64,000 bases of DNA from Schauerella fraxinea (GTDB lineage: Bacteria; Pseudomonadota; Gammaproteobacteria; Burkholderiales; Burkholderiaceae_B): positions 496,001 through 560,000 of the forward strand of contig JAVDKK010000002.1 of assembly GCA_030849945.1 (NCBI GenBank), given 5' to 3'. This document shows, piece after piece, positions 42,117 through 50,543 of the stretch; within the stretch, counting starts at the first letter, position 1; the number at the start of each line of letters is the position of its first letter. The position numbers and the translations under genes are program-made. The notes under the pieces were generated by a model. That model made no database searches. It was given only the letters and a program-made list of their open reading frames with translations, and was not told the DNA's origin.

Positions 42117-43408
42117 GCCGGCGTCAACGTTTGCGCGGCGGAAACGGGCGCTGTCGTCGTTGCCGTTGCTGTGCTCGTTTCGGCAGTCGCGCCCGAAAGG
42201 GCGATGACGGCCTTGCTTGCAGACATCATCGGCCACGGCCGGCTCGCGTAGTGCAAGCAGCCGTTGACGATGGTCGCGCATACGCGCGGCATGCCGGGCA
42301 CACTGTCGTCGACCAGGATCACGTCAGCCAGTGCGCCGGGCGCAAGATGCCCGCGGTCGGTGAGGCCAGCCGCCTGTGCCGGGTGCGCTGACACCAGCGC
42401 CCACGCCTGTGCCAGCGGCAAAACGTGCTGCTGTGCCAACTGCAGCGCCGCCAACATCGGCGCTGGATAGTAGTAATCGGAGGTGAGGATGTCGCACAGG
42501 CCGGCGCGAATCATGGCCGTTGCGTTGGGTGCGGTGGTGTGACTGCGACCGCGCACCACATTGGGCGCGCCGAACACCGTCACATCGCCTTGTGCATGCG
42601 CTGTGCGCGCGACCGCCTCCGTGAGCGGAAACTCCGCCACGTGGCAGCCCAGATCGTGATGATAGTGACGCACGGCATCGTCGGGATCGTCGTGCGAGGC
42701 GATGTGCAGCCCGTGCTCGCGGGCCGCAGCGGTCAACCGGCGCATGGCCGCGGGCACGTCTGCACTGCCCTCTTGCGCGCGGCGAATGCGGGCTTCGTAG
42801 GCATCGATGTCGCACTCGGCGCGCTCGGCGTACTGCAGCAGCTTGCGCGCATCGCCCAAGCGCCGAACCATGCTGGGCAGGTGATCGTTGAGCGCCAGAA
42901 AGCGCACCCGGCCCGCCGCAATCCATTCGATGGCGCGTTCTACCCCCGCCAGATGATGGGTTTCAAAGCGCAGATGCACGTAGTGATGCGCGCCCAGCGT
43001 GTGCTCGGCCGCGAGCAAGGCGTCGAACATGCGCTCGGCATAGGCCTCGCCGCGCAGCCCGCCTTCCCACGAGAGGGTCACGCCGTGAAACTCGGTCGTG
43101 ATGCCGTTGGCCAGCAACTGCCGGTCGACCTCGTGCAGCGCATTGGCGTACGGAAACGTCACGCCGGGGCGCGGCATCACCGTGCGTTCGAACGCGTCGC
43201 CATGCAGATCGACGATCCCAGGAAGCACCAGCAGATCGCCGGCATCGAGCATGGGGTCTGACGCCGCGTCTGTGCGGGTTTCAAACGCTGCGATGTGCGC
43301 GCCTTCGAATCGCAACTGGCCTGGCGTCAATCCATCAGGCGTCAAGAGGCGTCGGCCGTGGATGCCGGCAAGACGGCGATGGGGATCGGTAATCGAGGAT
43401 GAGGTCAT
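42113..43408 (-). CDS. PhnM-type amidohydrolase, second copy
   Basis: 431 residues. 'LLVLPGIVDLHGDAFERTVM' is the metal-site start, 'HGLHIASHDDPDD', 'CHVAEFPLTEAVART' and 'VFGAPNVVRGRSH' match PhnM, and 'ILTSDYYYPAPM' is the last ligand region. PhnM releases PPi from ribose-alkylphosphonate triphosphate. It differs from the copy at 49255: 'LNDHLPSMVR' replaces the usual MDHSPGQ. The tail is Ala/Thr-rich from about residue 405. It lies 72 bases after phnF and overlaps the DUF1045 gene. Confidence 0.9.
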   Translation of the reverse strand: MTSSSITDPHRRLAGIHGRRLLTPDGLTPGQLRFEGAHIAAFETRTDAASDPMLDAGDLLVLPGIVDLHGDAFERTVMPRPGVTFPYANALHEVDRQLLANGITTEFHGVTLSWEGGLRGEAYAERMFDALLAAEHTLGAHHYVHLRFETHHLAGVERAIEWIAAGRVRFLALNDHLPSMVRRLGDARKLLQYAERAECDIDAYEARIRRAQEGSADVPAAMRRLTAAAREHGLHIASHDDPDDAVRHYHHDLGCHVAEFPLTEAVARTAHAQGDVTVFGAPNVVRGRSHTTAPNATAMIRAGLCDILTSDYYYPAPMLAALQLAQQHVLPLAQAWALVSAHPAQAAGLTDRGHLAPGALADVILVDDSVPGMPRVCATIVNGCLHYASRPWPMMSASKAVIALSGATAETSTATATTTAPVSAAQTLTPA

Positions 43409-43442
43409 GACCGAAATCCTAAAAGCGCAGTGTGACAACTGG

Positions 43443-43453
43443 ATGTCTAGATG
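43443..43453 (-). promoter_or_regulatory. Candidate PhnF operator before the second phnM
   Basis: On the minus strand this reads CATCTAGACAT, with the TCTAGAC core also found in the CGTCTAGACG palindrome before phnG. It sits between the phnF stop and the phnM-paralogue start, so it could tune the rest of the divergent operon. Confidence 0.4.
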
Positions 43454-43480
43454 ATTGGAACAAAGGTTTCATCCCTTCCC

Positions 43481-44224
43481 TCAGCTGTCGTCACTTACGG
43501 TGAGCTGCACCCAATCGCCGGCGAAGCGGGTGAGGCTGTACTGCAGCGGCGAGCCTTCCGCATCCACGTTGAGCGCCTCGACTTGCAGGATCGGGCGGGT
43601 TTTGGGCTGCCCTAGCATCCGCGCTACGTCAGGTTCGGGCAACGTGGCGGTAATGCGCGACCACTTGCGCGTGTAATCGCCGATGCCGAATTGCACATAG
43701 GCTTTGGACAACGAGCGCGATGCGGTGAGTTTTTCCGGCAGATCCGCAAATCGCGTCTGATCGAAGTAATGCTCCGAGACGTTCATCGTCTTGTTTTCGG
43801 CGCGGCCGATCAACTGCACCCGCAGTACCGGCGCAGTGCGTGCGAGGCCCAGATGACGCGCGATGTCGGCAGGGCGCAGCACTTGGCTGCCAAGCACCTC
43901 GACGTGCCCTTCCAGGCCTTGATGCCGAAGGTTTTCCGAGAAGCGGGTGCGTTTGCCGATGGCGTAATCGATCGCGTGCTCCTGGACGAACGTGCCGCGC
44001 CCCTGCTCGATACGCACGAGGCCGTCCTGTTCCAGCACACCCATCGCACGCCGGATCGTGTGCCGGTTGACTGAAAATTTGGTGGCCAGTTCCGATTCCG
44101 GCGGAAGACGTTCACCGGCGCCGTACAGCTTGCTGCGAATGTCTTGTGCCAGCGATTCGCCGATCTGCCGCCATACCGCGATGCCCGACCCTCTTTCGAC
44201 AATATCCATATGTCCCGCGATCAT
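43481..44224 (-). CDS. phnF: GntR/HutC-family regulator PhnF
   Basis: 247 residues. Winged helix at about 15-80 ('LYGAGERLPPESELATKFSV', 'NRHTIRRAMGVLEQDGLVRI') and a UbiC-like effector domain ('VLRVQLIGRAENKTMNVSEH'). PhnF represses phn genes until a phosphonate or phosphate cue appears. It is divergent from phnG and heads the operon with the phnM paralogue, DUF1045 and phnN. The start may instead be the ATG five codons later (44209). Confidence 0.92.
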   Translation of the reverse strand: MIAGHMDIVERGSGIAVWRQIGESLAQDIRSKLYGAGERLPPESELATKFSVNRHTIRRAMGVLEQDGLVRIEQGRGTFVQEHAIDYAIGKRTRFSENLRHQGLEGHVEVLGSQVLRPADIARHLGLARTAPVLRVQLIGRAENKTMNVSEHYFDQTRFADLPEKLTASRSLSKAYVQFGIGDYTRKWSRITATLPEPDVARMLGQPKTRPILQVEALNVDAEGSPLQYSLTRFAGDWVQLTVSDDS

Positions 44225-44280
44225 GATGTGTCTTCAATGAGGAGATTGTGCCTGATCCCACCCCGCATGTCGGATGGGTG

Positions 44281-44355
44281 CTGTCATCAAAAATTCACGC
44301 TGCAGTGTTGAACTCAGGTTTTGGAACGAGCATACTACATCTATTCGTCTAGACG
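44281..44355 (+). promoter_or_regulatory. phnG promoter with PhnF operator and pho-box half-site
   Basis: TTGAAC (44308-44313), 17 bases, CATACT (44331-44336) predict a start near 44343. The perfect palindrome CGTCTAGACG (44346-44355) lies right after it and before the SD (AGAGG, 44359-44363), as expected for a repressor site. CTGTCAT at 44281-44287 upstream is a pho-box-like half-site with only a weak second half. Confidence 0.55.
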
Positions 44356-44370
44356 TTTAGAGGCTTCGAT

Positions 44371-44868
44371 ATGACCCATGCATCTCCCGACCCCCTACAA
44401 CGCGCCGCATCAACAACGGCCCCTGTTTCCGAGAGCGCGCGTCGCGCCTGGATGCGAGTGCTGGCGCTTGCCAGCCCACAGGCCCTGAATGACGCCTGCA
44501 TCGCGCTGGGCGAGCTGCCGCCGCGCCAATGGCTGCGCGCGCCGCAGACCGGCATGACCATGGTGCGTGCACGGGCCGGTGGCACCGGCGAACAATTCAA
44601 CCTGGGCGAGATGACGATGACGCGTTGCGCGCTCACCCTCGACGACGGCGTGATCGGTATGGCCTACGTGCAAGGGCGCGATGCCCGGCATGCCGAGCAG
44701 GCGGCCATGTTGGATGGACTTTTGCAATCGCCTGAGTGGCATGGACGAATCATCGATACGGTAATCGAACCCTTGACCCGCGCCCGCCAGGCCGCGCTTG
44801 CGCATCGCTCGCGGGTGGCCGCGCAAACGAAGGTGGACTTTTTCACGCTGGTACGAGGCGAGAATTGA
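44371..44868 (+). CDS. phnG: C-P lyase core subunit PhnG
   Basis: 165 residues. 'ARRAWMRVLALASPQAL', 'RAPQTGMTMVRARAGGTGEQ', 'FNLGEMTMTRCALTL' and 'GMAYVQGRDARHAEQAAMLD' are PhnG hallmarks. It forms the PhnGHIJ core and, with PhnI, swaps the adenine of ATP for a phosphonate. First gene of phnGHIJKLM; AGAGG is its SD. Confidence 0.95.
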   Translation: MTHASPDPLQRAASTTAPVSESARRAWMRVLALASPQALNDACIALGELPPRQWLRAPQTGMTMVRARAGGTGEQFNLGEMTMTRCALTLDDGVIGMAYVQGRDARHAEQAAMLDGLLQSPEWHGRIIDTVIEPLTRARQAALAHRSRVAAQTKVDFFTLVRGEN

Positions 44869-44869
44869 C

Positions 44870-45529
44870 ATGACACTGACCCATCACGCCAACGGTCTTC
44901 ACGCTGCGCAGCCGCCGGCCGCCATTCCCCCGTCGCGCGCAGGCGTAGACATCTTGCCCGGCTTCGACGATCCGGTGGCGCAGGCGCAGACAACGTTCCG
45001 GGCAGCACTGAAAGCGTTGTCGGAGCCCGGCACCGTGCAGCAGGCCGCGACGCCACAAGCCTGGCCCGATGCCTTCTCGCCGGCAATGAGCGCGCTGCTG
45101 CTCACGCTTGCCGATAGCGACACGCCCGTGTGGTTGCCGCCTGCCGTCTCCGAACAAGCGCGCCAGTATTTGCGTTTTCACTGCGGCTGCCCGTTGGTCG
45201 CCAGCCCGGCGCAAGCCCGATTCGTGGTTGTGCCCGCGGGCTATCGCGCACCCGAACTGACTGCCTGCGACCCCGGCGATCCCGCTTACCCGGATCGCTC
45301 CGCCACGCTGTTGATCGAGGTCGAGGATCTGCAGACGGGTGCCACCGTGCGCTTGACGGGCCCCGGCATTCTGAACGCCCGCGCCGTCGCCATCGCGGGC
45401 GTGCCCAGTGGGTTCTGGCCGGCCTGGCAGCGCAATCACGATCGTTTTCCGTTGGGTGTTGATGTGGTGTTCGTTCATGCCGCGCAGTTTGCCGCCCTGC
45501 CCCGCACCACCCACGCCGAGGAGATTTGA
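44870..45529 (+). CDS. phnH: C-P lyase core subunit PhnH
   Basis: 219 residues, starting 1 base after phnG. 'DILPGFDDPVAQAQTTFRAA', 'LSEPGTVQQ', 'LLLTLADSDTPVWLP' and 'VFVHAAQFAALPRTTH' are conserved in PhnH, a PLP-fold relative without a catalytic lysine. It is a structural subunit of the core complex. Confidence 0.95.
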   Translation: MTLTHHANGLHAAQPPAAIPPSRAGVDILPGFDDPVAQAQTTFRAALKALSEPGTVQQAATPQAWPDAFSPAMSALLLTLADSDTPVWLPPAVSEQARQYLRFHCGCPLVASPAQARFVVVPAGYRAPELTACDPGDPAYPDRSATLLIEVEDLQTGATVRLTGPGILNARAVAIAGVPSGFWPAWQRNHDRFPLGVDVVFVHAAQFAALPRTTHAEEI

Positions 45530-46762
45530 ATGTATGTGGCCGTCAAAGGAGGCGAACGCGCCATCCTCAATTCGTACGACATGCTCGACGATTATCGGCG
45601 CGGCGACCCCGCGCTGCCCGAACTCACCTTGCCGCAGATTCAGGCGCAGATGCCGTTGGCGGTGTCGCGCGTGATGGCCGAAGGCGGGCTGTACGACACG
45701 CATCTCGCCGCGCTCGCCATCAAGCAGGCCGCAGGCGATCTGATCGAAGCTGTGTTCCTGCTGCGCGCGTATCGCACCACGTTGTCGCGTCTGGGGTCGA
45801 GCGTGCCGATCGACACCGCCCGGATGGCGATCGAGCGGCGAATTTCAGCAACCTTCAAGGACGTGCCGGGCGGCCAGATCCTGGGACCCACTTACGATTA
45901 CACGCAGCGTTTGCTCGATTTCACGTTGGAAGCGAACCGCCACACCACGCCGCTGGCGCCGGCGGACGAACCGTTGGCGGCCGCCATGCCCCGCGTGACC
46001 GACATTCTGCAGCACGATGCGCTGCTGCAAGCCGAGGTGCCATTGCCCGGCGATCCGGCGCCGTTCGACCTGACGCGCGATCCGCTGTCGCTGCCGGCCG
46101 GGCGCGATGCCCGCCTGCAGAATCTGGCGCGCGGCGACGAGGGTTTCTTGCTTGCCATGGGCTACTCCACGCAACGCGGGTATGGCAACACGCATCCGTT
46201 CGCAGCAGAAATTCGCTACGGCAGCGTCGAGGTCGAGCTCTTTGTGGAAGAGCTGGGATTTGCCGTAACGGTGGGCGAGATCGAGGTTACCGAATGCCAG
46301 ATGGTGAGCCAGTTCGCCGGCAACGCCGATGCTGGCCCGCAATTCACGCGCGGCTACGGCTTGGCCTTCGGCTATGGCGAACGGCGTGCCATGTCGATGT
46401 CGTTGGTCGACCGCGCCATGCGTGCATCCGAGCTCGGTGAAGCAGGCGATGCGCCGGCCAACGATCAGGAGTTCGTGCTGTATCACACCGATAACGTCGA
46501 AGCTTCCGGGTTTGTGCAGCACTTGAAATTGCCGCACTACGTCGACTTTCAAGCCAGTCTGGAACTGCTGCGCCGATTGCGCACCGAGCGCGCTGCCGGT
46601 GTCGATTCCCCCGCGGCCGATGCTTCCGCTTCCGGCGCAGATATGCCCATCGTCGACGCCGCTGCAGCCGGCACACGCCGCGCTGCCGCGGATGCGGCCT
46701 GCGCGTCAGCCAGCAACGGCGCACCTACTGCCGCCACCCAAGATCAGGAGCTCACATCGTGA
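45530..46762 (+). CDS. phnI: C-P lyase core subunit PhnI, with a C-terminal extension
   Basis: 410 residues. 'MYVAVKGGERAILNSYDML', 'LAMGYSTQRGYGNTHPFAAE' and 'SQFAGNADAGPQFTRGYGLA' identify PhnI, the nucleosidase that joins phosphonate to ATP's ribose. The conserved part ends near residue 355, close to the full length of E. coli PhnI. The last 55 residues are Ala/Ser/Asp-rich ('AADASASGADMPIVDAAAAG') and look unstructured. The start follows the phnH stop directly and the stop overlaps phnJ. Confidence 0.95.
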   Translation: MYVAVKGGERAILNSYDMLDDYRRGDPALPELTLPQIQAQMPLAVSRVMAEGGLYDTHLAALAIKQAAGDLIEAVFLLRAYRTTLSRLGSSVPIDTARMAIERRISATFKDVPGGQILGPTYDYTQRLLDFTLEANRHTTPLAPADEPLAAAMPRVTDILQHDALLQAEVPLPGDPAPFDLTRDPLSLPAGRDARLQNLARGDEGFLLAMGYSTQRGYGNTHPFAAEIRYGSVEVELFVEELGFAVTVGEIEVTECQMVSQFAGNADAGPQFTRGYGLAFGYGERRAMSMSLVDRAMRASELGEAGDAPANDQEFVLYHTDNVEASGFVQHLKLPHYVDFQASLELLRRLRTERAAGVDSPAADASASGADMPIVDAAAAGTRRAAADAACASASNGAPTAATQDQELTS

Positions 46763-47733
46763 CTGCCGCCCACGCGAATCCGGCTGCGCCGGTCGAACGC
46801 GATCCGCACTACAACTTCGGCTATCTGGACGAATCCACCAAACGGATGCTGCGCCGCGCCCTGCTGAAAGCCGTGGCGATCCCCGGCTATCAGGTCCCCT
46901 TCGGCAGCCGCGAGATGCCGCTGCCGTATGGCTGGGGCACGGGCGGCATACAAGTCACCGCTGCCATTATCGGTGCTACCGACGTGCTCAAGGTGATCGA
47001 CCAGGGATCGGACGACACCACCAATGCCGTCAACATCCGGCGATTCTTCGGCCGCGTGACGGGTGTGGCCACGACCGAATCGACGCGCGCCGCCAGCATT
47101 ATTCAGACACGTCACCGCATTCCCGAAACACCGTTGAGCGAAGGCCAGATCATGGTCTATCAGGTGCCGATCCCCGAACCGCTGCGGTGGCTGGAACCCA
47201 GCGAAACCGAAACGCGCACGATGCACGCGCTGGCGGAATACGGCGGCATGCATGTGCGCCTGTATGAAGATATCGCCCAGTACGGTCATATCGCCACCAC
47301 GTACGACTATCCGGTAATGGTGAATGGGCGTTATATGATGCGGCCCTCGCCGATTCCGAAGTTCGACAACCCCAAGCTCGATCACAGTCCGGCGCTGATG
47401 CTGTTTGGTGCCGGCCGTGAAAAGCGCGTGTATGCGGTGCCGCCGTATACGTCAGTGAAAAGCCTGGATTTCGAGGACCATCCGTTCACGATCGAAAAGT
47501 GGGACGAATGCTGCGATGTGTGCGGCTCGGAGGATACCTTTCTGGACGAGATTATTCTCGACGATCGCGGCACTCGCCGATTCGTGTGCTCGGATACCGA
47601 ATACTGCGCGCGGCACGTGGCTGAACAGCAAGCCGGCATTCAGGACGAACGCAAGACCGAGCGCCAACCGGCAGTGGAATCCGGAGCCGGCGCCGCGACC
47701 GCCGAACATCTCCACTTGGGAGAAGTGTCATGA
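46759..47733 (+). CDS. phnJ: C-P lyase radical-SAM subunit PhnJ
   Basis: 324 residues, GTG start inside the phnI stop (GTGA). Cys positions C251, C254, C277 and C283 match the E. coli cluster and radical cysteines C241, C244, C266 and C272 ('CCDVCGSEDTF', 'FVCSDTEYCARH'). It cleaves the C-P bond to give the alkane (methane from methylphosphonate) and ribosyl cyclic phosphate. All catalytic residues are present. Confidence 0.96.
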   Translation: MTAAHANPAAPVERDPHYNFGYLDESTKRMLRRALLKAVAIPGYQVPFGSREMPLPYGWGTGGIQVTAAIIGATDVLKVIDQGSDDTTNAVNIRRFFGRVTGVATTESTRAASIIQTRHRIPETPLSEGQIMVYQVPIPEPLRWLEPSETETRTMHALAEYGGMHVRLYEDIAQYGHIATTYDYPVMVNGRYMMRPSPIPKFDNPKLDHSPALMLFGAGREKRVYAVPPYTSVKSLDFEDHPFTIEKWDECCDVCGSEDTFLDEIILDDRGTRRFVCSDTEYCARHVAEQQAGIQDERKTERQPAVESGAGAATAEHLHLGEVS

Positions 47734-48509
47734 GCGCGATTCAACCGTTGCTTTCGGTGCGCAACATGACGCACACGTGGGATGGCGTGCATGGTTGCCG
47801 CGACATCGATTTCGACCTCTTCCCCGGCGAAGTGCTGTGCGTGGTGGGCGAATCCGGCTCGGGAAAAAGTACGTTGCTGCAGGCCGTGTCTTACCAGGTG
47901 GCCCCCAAGCTTGGCAGTGTTTGGTACGACACGCGCGATGCGGGATTTACCGATCTGGCTCAATTGACGGCGGCCGAGCGGCGCATGCTCGCCCGCACTG
48001 ACTGGGGCTTTGTGCGCCAGAATGCGCGCGACGGTTTGCGGATGCAAGTGAGCGCCGGGGCCAATATCGCCGAACGTTTGATGGCGATCGGCGACCGGCA
48101 TTACGGCGACCTGCGCGCCGTAGCCGGCGAGTGGTTGAGCAAGATGGAAATCGACGCCGACCGGCTCGACGACACCCCCCAACAGTTTTCCGGTGGCATG
48201 CAGCAACGGCTGCAGATCGCGCGCAATCTGGTCACGAAGCCGCGCATGGTGTTCATGGATGAACCGACGGCATCGCTGGATGTGTCGGTGCAAGCGCGAT
48301 TGCTGGATCTGCTGCGTCAGCTCGTCACCGATCTGAATTTGGCGGCGATCGTGGTCACACACGATCTGGCCGTGGCGCGCCTGCTGGCGCACCGCACCGT
48401 GGTAATGCGGGGCGGCTACATCGTCGAAAGCGGGCTCACCGACCAGATCCTCGACGACCCACAGCACGCCTACACCCAGTTGCTGGTTTCTTCCATTTTG
48501 CAGAGTTGA
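47730..48509 (+). CDS. phnK: C-P lyase ABC protein PhnK
   Basis: 259 residues. Walker A 'VVGESGSGKSTLLQAV', signature 'FSGGMQQRLQIARN', Walker B 'MVFMDEPTASLDV'. The long insert 'FVRQNARDGLRMQVSAGANI' is typical of PhnK. It binds the core complex as an ATPase and is not a transporter part. Overlaps phnJ by 4 bases. Confidence 0.95.
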   Translation: MSAIQPLLSVRNMTHTWDGVHGCRDIDFDLFPGEVLCVVGESGSGKSTLLQAVSYQVAPKLGSVWYDTRDAGFTDLAQLTAAERRMLARTDWGFVRQNARDGLRMQVSAGANIAERLMAIGDRHYGDLRAVAGEWLSKMEIDADRLDDTPQQFSGGMQQRLQIARNLVTKPRMVFMDEPTASLDVSVQARLLDLLRQLVTDLNLAAIVVTHDLAVARLLAHRTVVMRGGYIVESGLTDQILDDPQHAYTQLLVSSILQS

Positions 48510-48514
48510 CGACG

Positions 48515-49243
48515 ATGCCGCGCACACCCTCGATCCAGGTCCGCGATCTGGAAAAAACCTTCACCTTGCACCATCAAGGCGGCATTACGTTGCCGGTACT
48601 CGAACGTGTATCGTTCGAAGTCGGCCCGGGCGATTGCCTCGTGCTTGCCGGGCCGTCAGGCACGGGCAAAAGTACGCTATTGCGTTGCCTCTACGGCAAT
48701 TACCTGGCGAGCGCCGGAAGCATCTGCGTGCGCGATGGCGACCACTGGACCGAACTCACGCAAGCGCCCGAACAAACCATTTTGCGTTTGCGCCGCGACG
48801 TGATCGGCTACGTGAGCCAGTTCCTGCGGGTGATTCCGCGCGTGACCACACTCGATGTGGTGGCCGAACCCCTGCGGCAATCGGGTGTGGCCGCGAACGA
48901 GGCCCGCGATACCGCCGCCGCCATGCTCGCGCGTCTGAACGTGCCCGAACGACTGTGGGGGCTACCGCCCGCCACGTTTTCGGGTGGCGAACAGCAACGG
49001 GTCAACATCGCTCGCGGCCTGATCGGCGGACACCCGATTTTGCTGCTGGATGAGCCAACGGCATCCCTGGATGCCGACAATCGCGCGGTGGTGGTCAGTC
49101 TGATCCGCGACGCCATGGCCGCCGGGCGCTGCCTGATCGGCATTTTTCACGACGAGGCGGTACGTGCCGCCGTGGCCACGCAGACCCTGTCGATCTCGCC
49201 CATCGTTACCCCCCAAACCGCTGCGCAACCCGCCTACGCTTGA
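48515..49243 (+). CDS. phnL: C-P lyase ABC protein PhnL
   Basis: 242 residues from the ATG at 48515 (an overlapping TTG at 48506 is less likely). 'VLAGPSGTGKSTLLRCLYGN', 'FSGGEQQRVNIARGL' and 'ILLLDEPTASLDADNR' are the ABC motifs. It completes the PhnGHIJKL assembly. It starts 5 bases after phnK. Confidence 0.95.
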   Translation: MPRTPSIQVRDLEKTFTLHHQGGITLPVLERVSFEVGPGDCLVLAGPSGTGKSTLLRCLYGNYLASAGSICVRDGDHWTELTQAPEQTILRLRRDVIGYVSQFLRVIPRVTTLDVVAEPLRQSGVAANEARDTAAAMLARLNVPERLWGLPPATFSGGEQQRVNIARGLIGGHPILLLDEPTASLDADNRAVVVSLIRDAMAAGRCLIGIFHDEAVRAAVATQTLSISPIVTPQTAAQPAYA

Positions 49244-49254
49244 AGGATCGGTTC

Positions 49255-50463
49255 ATGTCCAAGCTATACATTACCCACGCACGTATCGTGCTGCCCGATA
49301 CGGTGCTGGAAGACAGTGCGCTGCTGATCGAAGACGGCCGGATTGCCGCGATCGCGCCCAATGTGGCGCCCGCCTGCGACACCCTGGATCTGCAAGGCCA
49401 GTGGCTGATGCCCGGCCTGATCGATGTGCATTGCGATGCAATCGAAAAAGAGGCTGAGCCGCGTGCACGCGTGTTGTTTCCGTTCGATTTTGCCTGCGCC
49501 CAGGTCGATCGCCGCAACGCCGCAGCTGGCATTACGACGCCCTACCACGCGCTGTCGTTTGCCAATAACGAATGGGGCGTGCGCAACAATGCCACCGCCG
49601 CGCAAGTGGTACGCGCGATGGCCGCGTACCAACCGCATGCGCTCGTGGACAACCGCGTGCATTGCCGTTACGAAATCACGGATGCCGAAGCCCTGCCGGT
49701 GCTGCTTGGCTTGATCGAAGATGGCCTGATCGATTTGATCTCGGTGATGGATCACTCGCCGGGGCAAGGTCAGTTCAAGACGCTGGACGCCTACCTGGAC
49801 TATCTGATGGGCAATCACGGCATGACACGCGAGCAAGCGCATGCCGCAGCGCGCGCCAAACTCGACAATCAACAAGGCGCCCTCGCCCGTGTCGAAAAGC
49901 TGCTCGAGGCGGCCCGCAGCCAAGGCATCCCCACGGCCAGCCACGACGACGACTCGGTGCAACGTATCGCCACGATGCGCGCCTTGGGCGTGTCGATGAG
50001 CGAGTTCCCGATCACGCTCGATACCGCGCGCGCAGCCGTGACTTGCGGGTTGCCCACGATCCTGGGCGCACCCAACGTGTTGCGCGGCGGCAGCCAAAGT
50101 GGCTCGATGCGGGCCATCGATGCGATCCGTGCGGGTGTGGCCAGTTGCCTGTGTTCCGATTATCAACCGTCCACGCTGATCGCGGCGGCGTTCGTGGCCG
50201 CCGAGCAAGCGGCACTGTCGATGCCGCAAGCGATGGCGTTGGTCACCGCCGCGCCCGCCGCTGCCTGCGGGCTGAACGATCGGGGCCGTATCGAGGTGGG
50301 ACGCCGGGCCGATCTGATCGCCGTCGACCGAGTCAATGGCATGCCGCTGGTCAGCCGCACCTGGACGGCGGGCCGTCTCGTCTTTGCCACGCACTATGCA
50401 CCAGCGGCGGCCAGCGCGCCGCGCAGGATGAATGCCATCGATCGGGCCGCATGCGCCGCCTAG
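49255..50463 (+). CDS. phnM: Alpha-D-ribose 1-methylphosphonate 5-triphosphate diphosphatase PhnM
   Basis: 402 residues; AAGGA precedes the ATG. 'WLMPGLIDVHCDAIEKEAEP', 'LISVMDHSPGQGQF', 'IPTASHDDDSVQ' and 'ILGAPNVLRGGSQSG' match canonical PhnM. It removes PPi before PhnJ acts. It is the last gene of phnGHIJKLM and the more typical of the two PhnM copies here. Confidence 0.95.
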   Translation: MSKLYITHARIVLPDTVLEDSALLIEDGRIAAIAPNVAPACDTLDLQGQWLMPGLIDVHCDAIEKEAEPRARVLFPFDFACAQVDRRNAAAGITTPYHALSFANNEWGVRNNATAAQVVRAMAAYQPHALVDNRVHCRYEITDAEALPVLLGLIEDGLIDLISVMDHSPGQGQFKTLDAYLDYLMGNHGMTREQAHAAARAKLDNQQGALARVEKLLEAARSQGIPTASHDDDSVQRIATMRALGVSMSEFPITLDTARAAVTCGLPTILGAPNVLRGGSQSGSMRAIDAIRAGVASCLCSDYQPSTLIAAAFVAAEQAALSMPQAMALVTAAPAAACGLNDRGRIEVGRRADLIAVDRVNGMPLVSRTWTAGRLVFATHYAPAAASAPRRMNAIDRAACAA

Positions 50464-50543
50464 TCCCACCGGCGTGTATATTGCCTGCGTAACCTGAGTC
50501 CGCTTTCATGCGCGGTTCAGCCCCCGGCCCTTACGCTTGGCAC

